Shown here piece after piece: positions 1 through 10,652 of a stretch of 34,943 nt of DNA. A program made the position numbers and the translations under genes. A model generated the notes under the pieces. The model was not told the origin of the DNA and did no database searches. It worked only from the letters and a program-made list of their open reading frames with translations. The stretch is from Nemertoderma westbladi (lineage: Eukaryota > Xenacoelomorpha > Nemertodermatida > Nemertodermatidae). The stretch lies in the NCBI GenBank assembly GCA_032718475.1, contig JAUCBJ010003591.1:1-34943 (forward strand), given 5' to 3'. Within the stretch, counting starts at the first letter, position 1. Each line of letters starts with the position of its first letter.

Positions 1-233
1 ACAACTCCATAATAAATTAAATATCCCGAAATAAATCTGTCTTTACTTGTTTTATAGGATATAGTCATATTTAAAGTTCAATTCTGCGAGTCTGTTACTA
101 TTAGACACATTTGGAATAATGTGTCCATTAAATTTAAGAAGTAAAATAATTTTTAACTGTAAATGCACTGCAATTGAACAATATAATAATATTACCAATA
201 AAATTAATAATGATACTGATATTTAATAAATTA

Positions 234-560
234 TTAAACATAACTGTAGCTTATATTCTGCAGATTAGACTTTTCACTATATAAACCCCCACCGCACAAT
301 GTACGCTCAGGAAAAATAGTAACAGGTTCTAGTTTCAGTTTCGGGCTGTGCCTATTACCCGTGGTATTGGTGCCCCGTTTCCTATGCACTGTTTGTCGCG
401 GTGGCTTCACATGTAAATCACTACCCCCTTGGGTTTGGCGGCCATGAACGGTTTCCTTAGTAAAGAGTTTTCTCCAAGTCCTTAAGGTCTCTCTACTCCA
501 CAACCACACTGTGCAGGTGCACCCTGGTATAAGGGTCATAAAGGTCCGGAATAAATGAAA
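234..560 (-). CDS. FZD: Frizzled exon 4: TM7, variant KTxxxW motif, C-terminal tail
   Basis: Acceptor TTGTTGCAG precedes base 560. The first residues, FHLFRTFMTLIPG, match the TM7 start of Frizzleds (FMLKIFMSLVVG type), followed by WLWSRETLRTW. About 80 residues of basic, Ser/Thr/Pro-containing tail end in SYSYV and a TAA stop. In the place of the conserved Lys of KTxxxW there is Glu. Confidence 0.9.
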   Translation of the reverse strand, partial: FHLFRTFMTLIPGCTCTVWLWSRETLRTWRKLFTKETVHGRQTQGGSDLHVKPPRQTVHRKRGTNTTGNRHSPKLKLEPVTIFPERTLCGGGLYSEKSNLQNISYSYV

Positions 561-3012
561 CTGCAACAAAATAATTTTTGTTAATAATGAGTGTAAATAG
601 AGAACAAATTGCTTGAGAATAAATTCTACATTACTGTATTTTTGTTTGTTAGTCACGTGGAATCCAAACATTGAATCATATAAAAAAAATTCTTCTAGTT
701 TGTTTAATATAAACATTTCGGTTATTGAATAGTGATATTTTCGATCTTGGAGTTAATGTGCGTCCTTCCTTCCTTACAGGCAACTAAACAAAAAAAGTTA
801 TCATTGAAAGAATTTGGCTATGAGACTTAGGTTCTTACCTCATGGGGTATTTGGTCTTCACTCTCTGACACAAACTGATAGATGTAGCACACGAGGAGGC
901 TGCAAGATGGGATCATGTATAAAACACTGAATATGCCGATTCGTGCCATAAGTTGCTCGAATTCTACAATGCGTTTCCCGTTTCGTTTCAAAATTGTTCT
1001 AATTCTAAATACGGAAACAAATCCAGCAGTTAGTAAGGCAGTGCCGACAGAAAGTGATAAACTGAGCGGGATTATTAAAAAAAATAATAGATTATTCCGT
1101 GAGTGGACGATGAAACAGTTTCCTGCGAGAATATCACCATCGATGCGTTTACTCGCTAATGCGATAATGGTGCAAACACCTGGTACAGCCCAGCATACGG
1201 TGTGCAGATAGACACAGATCGAGTTGAGAGATTCTTTGGTCCACGAAGATGTCGATGAGAGAAACCAACACAGCGCGAGCGCAGCCCACCACATATGCGA
1301 CGCGAATCCGAAAAAAAAACCAACAATAAAATCCAACGTGCACGTGACCATGGAGTCCATCCCGCTGGATTGGAGAAGCGGTTTGTTTTCGTAGTCGACG
1401 CACGCGAGCCCGTTCGGTCCCGGAGTCAGCGCGGGGATCAGATAGGATGCCGAGTAGGCTGTATAGCAGATCGATATGAATACCACGGGTTTCTCTGGGT
1501 AGGGGAAGCTCGAATGGTTCAATGAGAACGTAATCACGGCTAGTAGACTAATTGCAAAGCATATCGCAGCCCAGATAAGGGTCCATACCGAAGCGAAGTT
1601 CCGTACTGATGGAGTGTAAGGCCAATCCTCCTGGCAAAGTGACACACAGACGTTAAGGCGGGATAGTAAGTGGTGGTGTGGGGCACACGGGGCTTGGGTG
1701 AGTGGATGGGTTTCCTCGTTACTGATTGGTTCCCCTCCGGTATAGGTTATTGGTTCGAGGTCGTTAGGTTGGATACACAATCCATTCGAGTTGCTAGGGA
1801 ATGTGGTGCAGTTGAATGGCCATGCAATACTATTTGCTACCATGATGGGTTCGCACGCTCCTTTTACCACCTGGAAAAAATACGCAAAACATAAGAATCA
1901 AACAATACTAGATCTGTACAATAGTAGTGGTTGTATGAAAAGTTAGTCACAATATAGTACGTCGAGTATATACTGGTCTAGGAGACCAGTATGTACTCGC
2001 CGTACTCGGACCAAATAAACAGAGACGCCCCCAAGTGAGAGTTTGGTTATGTAAAAAGTAAAATACAACCCTGGGCCGATGTTTTTCGATAGTACGAACA
2101 ACCCCATTCAAGAAATTAATTAAAATAATAAATCGACTTTGTGGAATAATACAATACCTACGGGGCCCACAACTTCCAAATTATTTTTAATTTATTGTTT
2201 GAAGTTCAGAATCGGTAGGAAATAGTTCGCATCACCATCAATGTTAGTTACAGGGATATGTCAAAATGTCATACTCCTGAATTTTGGACCAATGTAAGTC
2301 CCACACGGCTCACTATTAAATGTTAGATTAGATAGCTTACCAGGCAGAAATCCTTGCACGGGCCGATTTGTTGGTCGGCTTTGGGGTTACACATTGGTGC
2401 GTACAGCGAACACACGAACAAATTCAAGTGTTTATGGCAATTAACCGCAGTTAATGGGGCCCAATGCACTATTTGTGAGGCAGATTCAGCCTTCGAATTC
2501 TTTAGTATGGTGTTTGGGTACGACGTTAAATTATACCTAAAATCAATTGGGATAAGCATTTAAATTGTACCTAAAGTAAAATGGCGCCTGATTAAATTAT
2601 ACTTAAAATAAAAGGGTCTGAGGTTAAACAAAACATAAATTGCAGTTTATTTTATTATAGTATTTTTCTTATACGATCTAATTTTAAATTTGATGAATTA
2701 ATTAAATAATCTGAAAGCAAATTAATTTATACTAATTCAATGTTTTTCCTTTTACCATTTAAGCAAGAATCAAACACTGACAGGTATATGATAGGATAGG
2801 GTAGTAGCTAAGTACAATTATTAGTATACTATTAATCAATACTATAATATATAATTAGTATTAGTACATAATTACTATACTAACTCTACATCAAGGCATG
2901 TGCTTATTTCAATCGGCTCGCATTTAGAGTTGTGTTGTGTAACCATTGCCATGGTGAGAGCGATTTGGAACACCAAGATGAAACCGACGCAAATATTTCC
3001 AAATATTTCCAT
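234..3012 (-). CDS. FZD: Frizzled-family Wnt receptor gene, four exons
   Basis: A seven-pass Wnt receptor at the plasma membrane. I join exons 3012-2885, 2536-2341, 1870-839 and 560-237 (stop 234-236), giving about 560 codons, normal for the family. Residues 1-30 form a signal peptide. Residues 31-140 are the cysteine-rich Wnt-binding domain with all ten cysteines (C31, C39, C76, C85, C92, C103, C107, C114, C129, C140) and the YNLT..PN motif. Seven membrane segments follow, with hallmarks such as YPEKPVVFISICY, FRIRTILK and RIGIFSVLY. The CRD resembles FZD4 more than other types, but I would not fix the subtype. The Dishevelled-binding KTxxxW motif after TM7 reads ETLRTW (E476). The last residues, SYV, fit a class I PDZ ligand. 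All three introns have GT-AG ends and keep frame. Splice sites were read by eye. Confidence 0.93.
839..1870 (-). CDS. FZD: Frizzled exon 3: end of CRD, linker and TM1-TM6
   Basis: Acceptor TTTTTTCCAG precedes base 1870 and donor GAG|GTAAGA follows base 839; both junctions are phase 0. The 344 codons contain the last three CRD cysteines, a linker, and six hydrophobic segments including FASVWTLIWAAICFAI (TM1), the TM3 region GFASHMWWAALALCWFLS, and RIGIFSVLYMIPSC (TM6). Third intracellular loop FRIRTILKRNGKRIVEFEQL agrees with the family. Confidence 0.95.
1957..2005. repeat. Near-perfect inverted repeat in Frizzled intron 2
   Basis: Two 23-nt arms (1957-1979 and 1983-2005) around the 3-nt loop AGG pair at 21 of 23 positions; one of the two exceptions is a T/G wobble. 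It lies in the intron between exons 2 and 3, away from the splice sites. It could be a small mobile palindrome or an RNA hairpin; nothing in the sequence decides. Confidence 0.7.
2341..2536 (-). CDS. FZD: Frizzled exon 2: central CRD
   Basis: Acceptor TTTTAG lies at 2537-2542 and donor CTG|GTAAGC at 2340. The exon carries YNLTSYPN, then five CRD cysteines in the contexts NCHKHL, FVC, PMC, GPC and DFC. It ends in phase 0 at FCL and joins exon 3 (VVKGACEP) to give the standard C-L-x-V-K-x-x-C-E-P of Frizzled receptors. Confidence 0.92.
2885..3012 (-). CDS. FZD: Frizzled exon 1: start codon, signal peptide, first CRD cysteines
   Basis: ATG at 3012-3010 (on the minus strand), preceded by an in-frame stop. 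The 42 codons encode a hydrophobic signal peptide followed by KCEPIEISTCLDV, which matches the CEPI....C opening of Frizzled CRDs. The exon ends after two bases of a codon at donor GA|GTTAGT. The first base of exon 2 completes a Glu, so the spacing CLDVEYN equals the usual C-x4-Y-N of the family. The match of frame, spacing and motif makes this call firm although the exon is only 128 nt. Confidence 0.87.
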
Positions 3013-3811
3013 TTTTCCTTAGATAATGAAGCCGAACAACACAAGCCTCAACGTTAATTATATTTCCATATGATAAGTCCAATAAATATTACTATTTTCG
3101 CCATTAACTACATAACTAAATTGTACAACATGTATAAAAATATGTAAATATAATGGTTGATTAAACATTAAAAATAAAATACCCACGGGACACGGGCTAG
3201 GCTAAGAATACTCACGGGCTAAGAATACTTACGTATACTAAGAATACTCACGGCTGCACGGGGTAAGATGCTAAGAATACTCATAGGCTAAAAGTAATGC
3301 AGTCTACAATATGGAGAGCAAGAAATTATTGGAGTGGAGAACAACTACTAGAAATTCTACAGTACCTAACGCTACAAGCTGACATAATGTGATGCCATCC
3401 CAGCAGTGGCAATCTTAAGTAACATGTGGTTTTATCTGGTTTTATATTTAACGCCGTCGGCATTTTACCTTGATCTACGTTTAATACGATATCGGTTTAA
3501 TCTATATATATAAGGGTCAAATACACAATGTTCACGTATATTTTACAAACACACGATATATATGCGACGAGTCCCATATATCCACTCAGGTTAAAGTGGA
3601 TTAAATTTGGCCGACGTTAAAATAAGTAAAGGTAAGTTACTGTTTGTATTATTATCGTGGCTATTATAGCGGAACTTAGAAGTTTGGGGTGAGTAGATAA
3701 GATTAGCGTATATTAGATTCACAACCAAAGGTGATAACGGTCTGTGTTTTGATTTTTATTTACCGCAACTCGCTGACTCAATATGAAGTTATTTGTTTTT
3801 AATATTATGTT

Positions 3812-4008
3812 GGATAGTATGCAGTACTGATATTATGTTTCTTTGATAATAATATATTAACATCGATTGACGCGTTTTCAATATTTCTAGGTCATGAGAT
3901 CAGCCTATTTGGATAGTATGCAGTATGATATTATGTTTCTTTGATAATAATATATTGACATCGATTGACGAGCTTTCAATATTTCTAGGTCATGAGATCA
4001 GCCTATTT
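3812..4008. repeat. 99-bp tandem duplication
   Basis: Positions 3812-3910 and 3911-4008 are two head-to-tail copies beginning GGATAGTATGCAGTA and ending GATCAGCCTATTT, differing by a few substitutions and small indels. Confidence 0.85.
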
Positions 4009-4084
4009 TTCCTACTATGAACTATGGCCCAAGTGAGTGAAGTATACCAGACTTTCTGCCGTTATATTTCACTTTGCAGTTACC

Positions 4085-4306
4085 CCCATGTGAAGAATAC
4101 CAGGTTTTCACCAAAAATACAGGTTACAGAAGGGCTGAATCTAACCAAAACAATAAACAAATTAGTATATGTACAGGTTATAAGACAGAAATAAGCGCTA
4201 TAAAACACTTAATAAAGATAAATTAAAGAAAATATAAAATCTTCATATATAAAATTCCAATAAAAAGTCGACCGAAAAGTGAAATCCTGGTATTCTATCA
4301 CATGGG
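4085..4306. repeat. MITE-like unit with 27-28-bp terminal inverted repeats
   Basis: The left arm 4085-4111 and the right arm 4279-4306 are inverted copies (CCCATGTGA...CAGG and its complement) with few mismatches, about 222 bp outer to outer and without coding capacity. A weaker third copy of the arm lies at about 4027-4057. I see no clear target-site duplication, so the MITE reading is tentative. Confidence 0.5.
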
Positions 4307-5557
4307 CGCTTTTAAAATTGGGAGATCTTGTGTACAAGTTTATAAGCTTTTTTTATAAGCAAATTTTTGTTTAATTAAAGCTATATAATATACATAAAGG
4401 TAACGTGCTCATTAATCTTACTTATTGTAATCATACTTTTGTTGTTTTGATTAAAACACCCCGGGTTTGTAATGTAACAACCTGCTCCTTTAAATATAAT
4501 TCAATATAATTTCCAATAGATGCAATATAAGAATAATAATTAATGATGTACAGTAATTACGCACGATTGATTTGATCTGTAGATATTTTTCTGTACGCGA
4601 TATATAAGAATTTGCACTTAGTAAAGTAAGTAAACAAAATAGCCTTGTCTGACAAGGTACGTAGCTAGTTAGTACGTTTACGTACCTCTAACAGTTGTAA
4701 CACAAACCAAAGTTAGGAGCTAAAGTTAGATAACACACATAACACAAACAATATTATTATGCAAAAGTAACAGTACGATTATCAGATTATAAGATTACAT
4801 TATAAACTTATTGAAGAAAATTTAAGTTAACTGTTCAAACCAAGACACTGCGGGAAACACAAACTATATAACGTACTATATAGGGCTACACCATTGGTTT
4901 AATGGGCAATACACCTGGTGTGTGTTGTGTGTGTGTGTTATAAAGCCAGCCAACTTCCCATGAATGTCGCCTTGTTGTTAAACCAAGCGGCGCTATTTCA
5001 TTACAAACGAATGTTAAAAGGGGAATGCCGCCCCTGTAAAAGTTTTATGGTTGCTGGTTTTATGTGTACTAGTTCCCCTCTGCGGGTATTCCTATATAGA
5101 AATATTAGTTTCTTTTACTTCAAAGGGCTGTTGGATTGAAGTTAGATGTCCTGTAATATAGTCTGCACTATAAACTTATTTAATACACATGAGTGCGTAC
5201 TGGTAGTCTGTCTATATATTATCTATAAGTTAAATTTTAGTCATCACATTTATGAAATTTAAACAACAACTATTAATTGGATTTTATGATTGTGCTTCGA
5301 ACCGGAATCAATCAATATAACATCATAGAAAATGTTGAATGTATAGGAAGAATAATAATTAAAAATAAAGGACATAAGATGATTTTATACTAGACTTTTT
5401 AGATTTTGTACTAAGAAATTTGGTGCTACCACCAAAATTTGCCATATTACGCAGAGAAAAACGCGTTGAAATGATATTGAGCATTGTAAATGTTATTATT
5501 TCATAAACAATTTCATTATTCCATTAGAATCAGCGCCCCAGAAAACGGGTGTAAACG

Positions 5558-8500
5558 CTACGCCTACAGCTACGACTTCGCCTACACCTACGTCTACACC
5601 TACACCTACGCCTACACCTACACCTACACCTACACCTACACCTACACCTACACCTACACCTACACCTACACCTACACCTACACCTACACCTACACCTACA
5701 CCTACACCTACACCTACGCCTACACCTACGCATACGCCTACACCTACACCTACACCTACACCTACACCTACACCTACACCTACACCTCACCTACACCTAC
5801 ACCTACACCTACACCCTACACCTACACCTACACCTACACCTACCACCTACGCTACGCCTACACCTACACCTACACCTACACCCTACACCTACACCTACAC
5901 CTACACCTACACCTACACCTACACCTACACCTACACCTACACCTACACCTACACCTACACCTACACCTACACCTACACCTACACCTACACCTACACCTAC
6001 ACCTACACCTACACCTACACCTACACCTACACCTACACCTACACCTACACCTACACCTACACCTACACCTACACCTACACCTACACCTACACCTACACCT
6101 ACACCTACACCTACACCTACACCTACACCTACACCTACACCTACACCTACACCTACACCTACACCTACACCTACACCTACACCTACACCTACACCTACAC
6201 CTACACCTACACCTACACCTACACCTACACCTACACCTACACCTACACCTACACCTACACCTACACCTACACCTACACCTACACCTACACCTACACCTAC
6301 ACCTACACCTACACCTACACCTACACCTACACCTACACCTACACCTACACCTACACCTACACCTACACCTACACCTACACCTACACCTACACCTACACCT
6401 ACACCTACACCTACACCTACACCTACACCTACACCTACACCTACACCTACACCTACACCTACACCTACACCTACACCTACACCTACACCTACACCTACAC
6501 CTACACCTACACCTACACCTACACCTACACCTACACCTACACCTACACCTACACCTACACCTACACCTACACCTACACCTACACCTACACCTACACCTAC
6601 ACCTACACCTACACCTACACCTACACCTACACCTACACCTACACCTACACCTACACCTACACCTACACCTACACCTACACCTACACCTACACCTACACCT
6701 ACACCTACACCTACACCTACACCTACACCTACACCTACACCTACACCTACACCTACACCTACACCTACACCTACACCTACACCTACACCTACACCTACAC
6801 CTACACCTACACCTACACCTACACCTACACCTACACCTACACCTACACCTACTCACCTACACCTACACCTACACCTACACCTACACCTACACCTACACCT
6901 ACACCTACACCTACACATACACCTACACATACACATACACCTACACCTACACCTACACCTACACCTACACCTACACCTACACCCACACCCACACCCACAC
7001 CCACACCCACACCCACACCCACACCTACACCTACACCTACACCTACACCTACACCTACACCTACACCTACACCTACACCTACACCTACACCTACACCTAC
7101 ACCTACACCCACACCCACACCCACACCCACACCCACACCCACACCCACACCCACACCCACACCCACACCTACACCTACACCTACACCTACACCTACACTT
7201 ACTTCACCTACACCTACACCTACACCTACACCTACACCTACACCTACACCTAAACCTACACCTACACCTACACCTACACCTACACCTACACCTACACCTA
7301 CACCTACACCTACACCTACACCTACACCTACACCTACAACTACACCTACACCTACACCTACACCTACACCTACAACTACACCTACACCTACACCTACACC
7401 TACACCTACACCTACACCTACACCTACACCTACACCTACACCTACACCTACACCTACACCTACACTTACTTCACCTACACCTACACCTACACCTACACCT
7501 ACACCTAAACCTACACCTACACCTACACCTACACCTACACCTACACCTACACCTACACCTACACCTACACTTACTTCACCTACACTTACTTCACCTACAC
7601 CTACACCTACACCTACACCTACACCTACACATACACCTACACATACACCTACACATACACCTACACCTACACCTACACCTACACCTACACCCACACCCAC
7701 ACCCACACCCACACCCACACCCACACCCACACCTACACCTACACCTACACCTACACCTACACCTACACCTACACCTACACCTACACCTACACCTACACCT
7801 ACACCTACACCTACACCTACACCTACACCTACACCTACACCTACACCTACACCTACTCCTACTCCTACACCTACACCTACACCTACACCTACACCTACAC
7901 CTACACCTACACCTACACCTACACCTAAACCTACACCTAGACCTAGACCCACACCCACACCCACACCCACACCCACACCTACACCTACACCTACACCTAC
8001 ACCTACACCTACACCTACACCTACACCTACACCTACACCTACACCTACACCTACACCTACACCTACACCTACACCTACACCTACACCTACTCCTACTCCT
8101 ACACCTACACCTACACCTACACCTACACCTACACCTACACCTACACCTACACCTACACCTACACCTACACCTACACCTACACCTAAACCTACACCTAGAC
8201 CTAGACCTACACCTACACCTACACCTACACCTACACCTACACCTACACCTACACCTACACTTACTTCACCTACACCTACACCTACACCTACACCTACACC
8301 TACACCTACACCTACACCTACACCTACACCTACACCTACACCTACACCTACACCTACACCTACACCTACACCTACACCTACACCTACACCTACACCTACA
8401 CATACACCTACACCTACACCTACACCTACACCTACACCTACACCTACACCTACACCTACACCTACACCTACACCTACACCTACACCTACACCTACACCTA

Positions 8501-8698
8501 CACCTACACCTACACCTACACCTACACCTACACCTACACCTACACCTACACCTACATCTACACCTACACCTACACCTACACCTACACCTACACCTACACC
8601 TACACCTACACCTACACCTACACCTACACCTACACCTACACCTACACCTACACCTACACCTACACCTACACCTACACCTAGGCCTACGCCTACGCCTA
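5558..8698. repeat. Hexanucleotide array 1, mainly (CCTACA)n
   Basis: About 3.1 kb of 6-bp units. Positions about 5887-6851 are uniform (near 160 perfect units). Flanking parts hold variants: CCTACG at both edges, CCCACA blocks (about 6980-7025, 7107-7166, 7689-7730, 7947-7976), CATACA, CTCCTA, and a CACTTACTTCACC interruption repeated at about 7195, 7464, 7567, 7580 and 8259. The minus strand is G-rich (TGTAGG). All apparent long ORFs here (GVGV, TYTY, HLHL, CRCR) are products of the repeat and not genes. Confidence 0.98.
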
Positions 8699-8876
8699 AG
8701 GAAGTACTAAAGTTGCTAGGTGCTAAAGGTACTAAAGGAAGTACTAAAGAACGTACAAAAGGAAGTTTAGTACATATAAAAATAAAAGGAAATTTGGTAC
8801 ATAAGGAAGTTGGGTACATGAGGAAGTTTGGTACATAAGGAAGTTTGGTACATAAGGAAGTTTGGTACAAAAGGAA
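8699..8876. repeat. Tail of compound repeat 1: 17-bp minisatellite
   Basis: After the array come AAGGAAGTACTAAAG-type words and then units of AAGGAAGTTTGGTACAT. The same tail follows array 2 at 21963-22209. The last five bases, AGGAA (8872-8876), form one copy of the target duplication of the BEL/Pao element. Confidence 0.9.
8872..8876. other. Target-site duplication AGGAA, left copy
   Basis: AGGAA directly abuts the left LTR (TGTTGCC...). The right copy is 20661-20665. Joining the flanks restores the 17-bp minisatellite, and the restored sequence matches an empty site at 22181-22209. Confidence 0.9.
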
Positions 8877-10487
8877 TGTTGCCGTTATCCCAACACCAGG
8901 GGGGAAAAACGCCGATGCTGGAGACGTGACTTTACAGACCACTGAGCCCCGGCCAGTCACCGGATATTGATTTTGGAGAAGGAATGATTTCTGAGATGCA
9001 GGGTTGCGGTTGAGAAAAAGCTGCATTAGTTGGATATACTCTTTAATGTAACTGAACTCTGTTGAACCTTGTCAACAATATTGAACCCTGATTAAGAATA
9101 ATTTTGGGCTTCCCCAAATCAATATACACCAAATATTCACAATAATTATACACGATAATATAAATCCCTACGGTATATTATTTAATTACCCACTGTTCGC
9201 TCAGAATTTTAGCCTACCTAATGTTCCCCAGATTTTCCCTCGGTCCCAGTCTTAGTGCCGTAGTGTCGGTGTCGGTCGACCCTGTCGCGTGTCCGTTCCA
9301 CCCCTCACGAACCCCGAAGGGAACGATCATCGAGAACCAGCACGGCTTGGCTAAGGATCGGTCCAGTCGGTAGACTCTGTCGCGTATCCGTACCACCCCT
9401 CTCGAACCCCGAAGGGTTCGGTCATCGAGAACCAGTACGGCTTGGCTAGGAGTCTGTCGTGTCGGTGGACCCGTTCGCGTGTCCGTTCCACCCCTCACGA
9501 ACCCCGAAGGGTTCGATCATCGAGAACCAGAACGGCTTGGCTAAGGGTCCGTCAGTTCATCACAGAAACCCAACCACCTAGGCTTTCCGAGTCCGTTTCA
9601 GGCTCGTAGTCGCTTCGGCAGCCGAGAAACTGCTCCGAACAGTCGGTAGGCCAGTAGAGTCTAGTCGAGTCTAGTCCTTTGTCTTTCGACCCCATCGCGT
9701 GTCCGTTCCACCCCTCACGAACCCCGAAGGGAACGATCATCGAGAACCAGTACGGCTTGGCTAAGGGGTCTGTCGTCGGTTCCCGTCGCAAATCCCAGTA
9801 CAAGCAGTCAGCGTTCCGAGTTCTTTTCAGTCTCGTAGTAGCTGCCGTTGACCAGAGACCGCTAAGGGCAGTTCTCGTCAAACCCGTCCTGTGGCCAGCC
9901 CTTTCGCATGTCCTGTCCCACCCCTCACGAACCCCGAAGGGATCGGTCATCGAGAACCAGTACGGCTTAGGTCAGGGGGCAGTCGTTAGTTGGCCACCCG
10001 TTCGCGTGTCCGCTCCACCCCTCACGAACCCCAAAGGGAACGATCATCGAGAACCAGAACGGCTTGGCTACTAAGGGGCCGTCGGTGCCCGTCGCAAATC
10101 CCTGACACAAGCAGTCAGCGGTCCGAGTTCTTTTCAGTCTCGTAATGGCTGCTGTTGGCCAGGGACTAAGCGGTCAGTCCTTGTCCTTTAGGCCTGGCGC
10201 ATTACCAAATCCACCCCTACAGGCAGCAGGAAGTTGGCCAGGGCCTAATAGTACTCAGGCTAACCTGAATACTGCTTGCATTTTCCATCCCCCCCTGGCC
10301 CTTATAACTATGAAATTATTCCCGTACCCTGTAAGTTGCCCCAAAGTTCGCCCATAAATCGCCCCCAGTTTATTGAATGTGCCCAAAACCCATGGTCCCG
10401 CACCCAGTAGTAATATCGGAATAATCAATTTTAAATAAATACAAAAATATTCAACTCGCGTTATGGAAAGTTGAAATACCGCGAACA
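8877..10487 (-). repeat. 3' LTR of the BEL/Pao element
   Basis: Direct copy of 19050-20660. The right half is built of internal repeats: six copies of a unit with core ACCCCGAAGGG...CATCGAGAACCAG (starting near 9301, 9391, 9491, 9711, 9931, 10019) and a duplicated block about 306 bp apart (9782 and 10088). At 9403-9420 and 9498-9515 the unit gives a 7-bp stem closed by UUCG on the minus-strand RNA. Short ORFs in the LTR look incidental. Confidence 0.97.
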
Positions 10488-10500
10488 GTCCCCCCCAATG
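10488..10500 (-). promoter_or_regulatory. Putative polypurine tract beside the 3' LTR
   Basis: On the minus strand, ATTGGGGGGGAC ends directly at the LTR start TGTTCGCGG. A purine run touching the 3' LTR is where plus-strand DNA synthesis starts in LTR elements. The call rests on position and composition only. Confidence 0.6.
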
Positions 10501-10652
10501 ACCTTCGTGAAGTCTGTCGGTCGATTGAGTTTGCGTAGGTCATTCCCAATATAAAAAACCCAAATTTAATATTGCATAGTTTTTAATTAATTTGGCCTAG
10601 AGTTTGTATAAAAATAAATGTTCGATAAATGTTCCTGGAATATCCCGATCCA

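Larger units (their letters stand above)
3013..5557. other. Non-coding AT-rich region upstream of the Frizzled gene
   Basis: No convincing coding region on either strand. It holds about five short copies of a CTAAGAATACTCACGG-like word (about 3190-3290), a 99-bp tandem duplication, an inverted-repeat unit, a loose inverted pair at 3447-3461/3610-3622, and two small hairpins near 4644-4686. The Frizzled promoter presumably lies just above 3012, but I cannot place it. Confidence 0.6.

Noticed and set aside
4918-5139. 73-codon plus-strand ORF starting in a GT-rich stretch
   Set aside because: Low-complexity start, no similarity recognised, length within chance for the region.
5558-8698. Array 1 as an active telomere
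   Set aside because: It is internal, flanked by genes and transposons, and is mainly TGTAGG rather than a known telomeric unit; kept only as a hypothesis on origin.
5490-9026. Very long ORFs coding for TY, HL, CR, TP or GV dipeptides in several frames
   Set aside because: A 6-bp repeat gives dipeptide repeats in every open frame on both strands; there is no gene-like start, end or composition.
9214-10357. ORFs of 70-132 codons within the LTRs
   Set aside because: They follow the internal LTR repeats, occur on both strands and show no domain.
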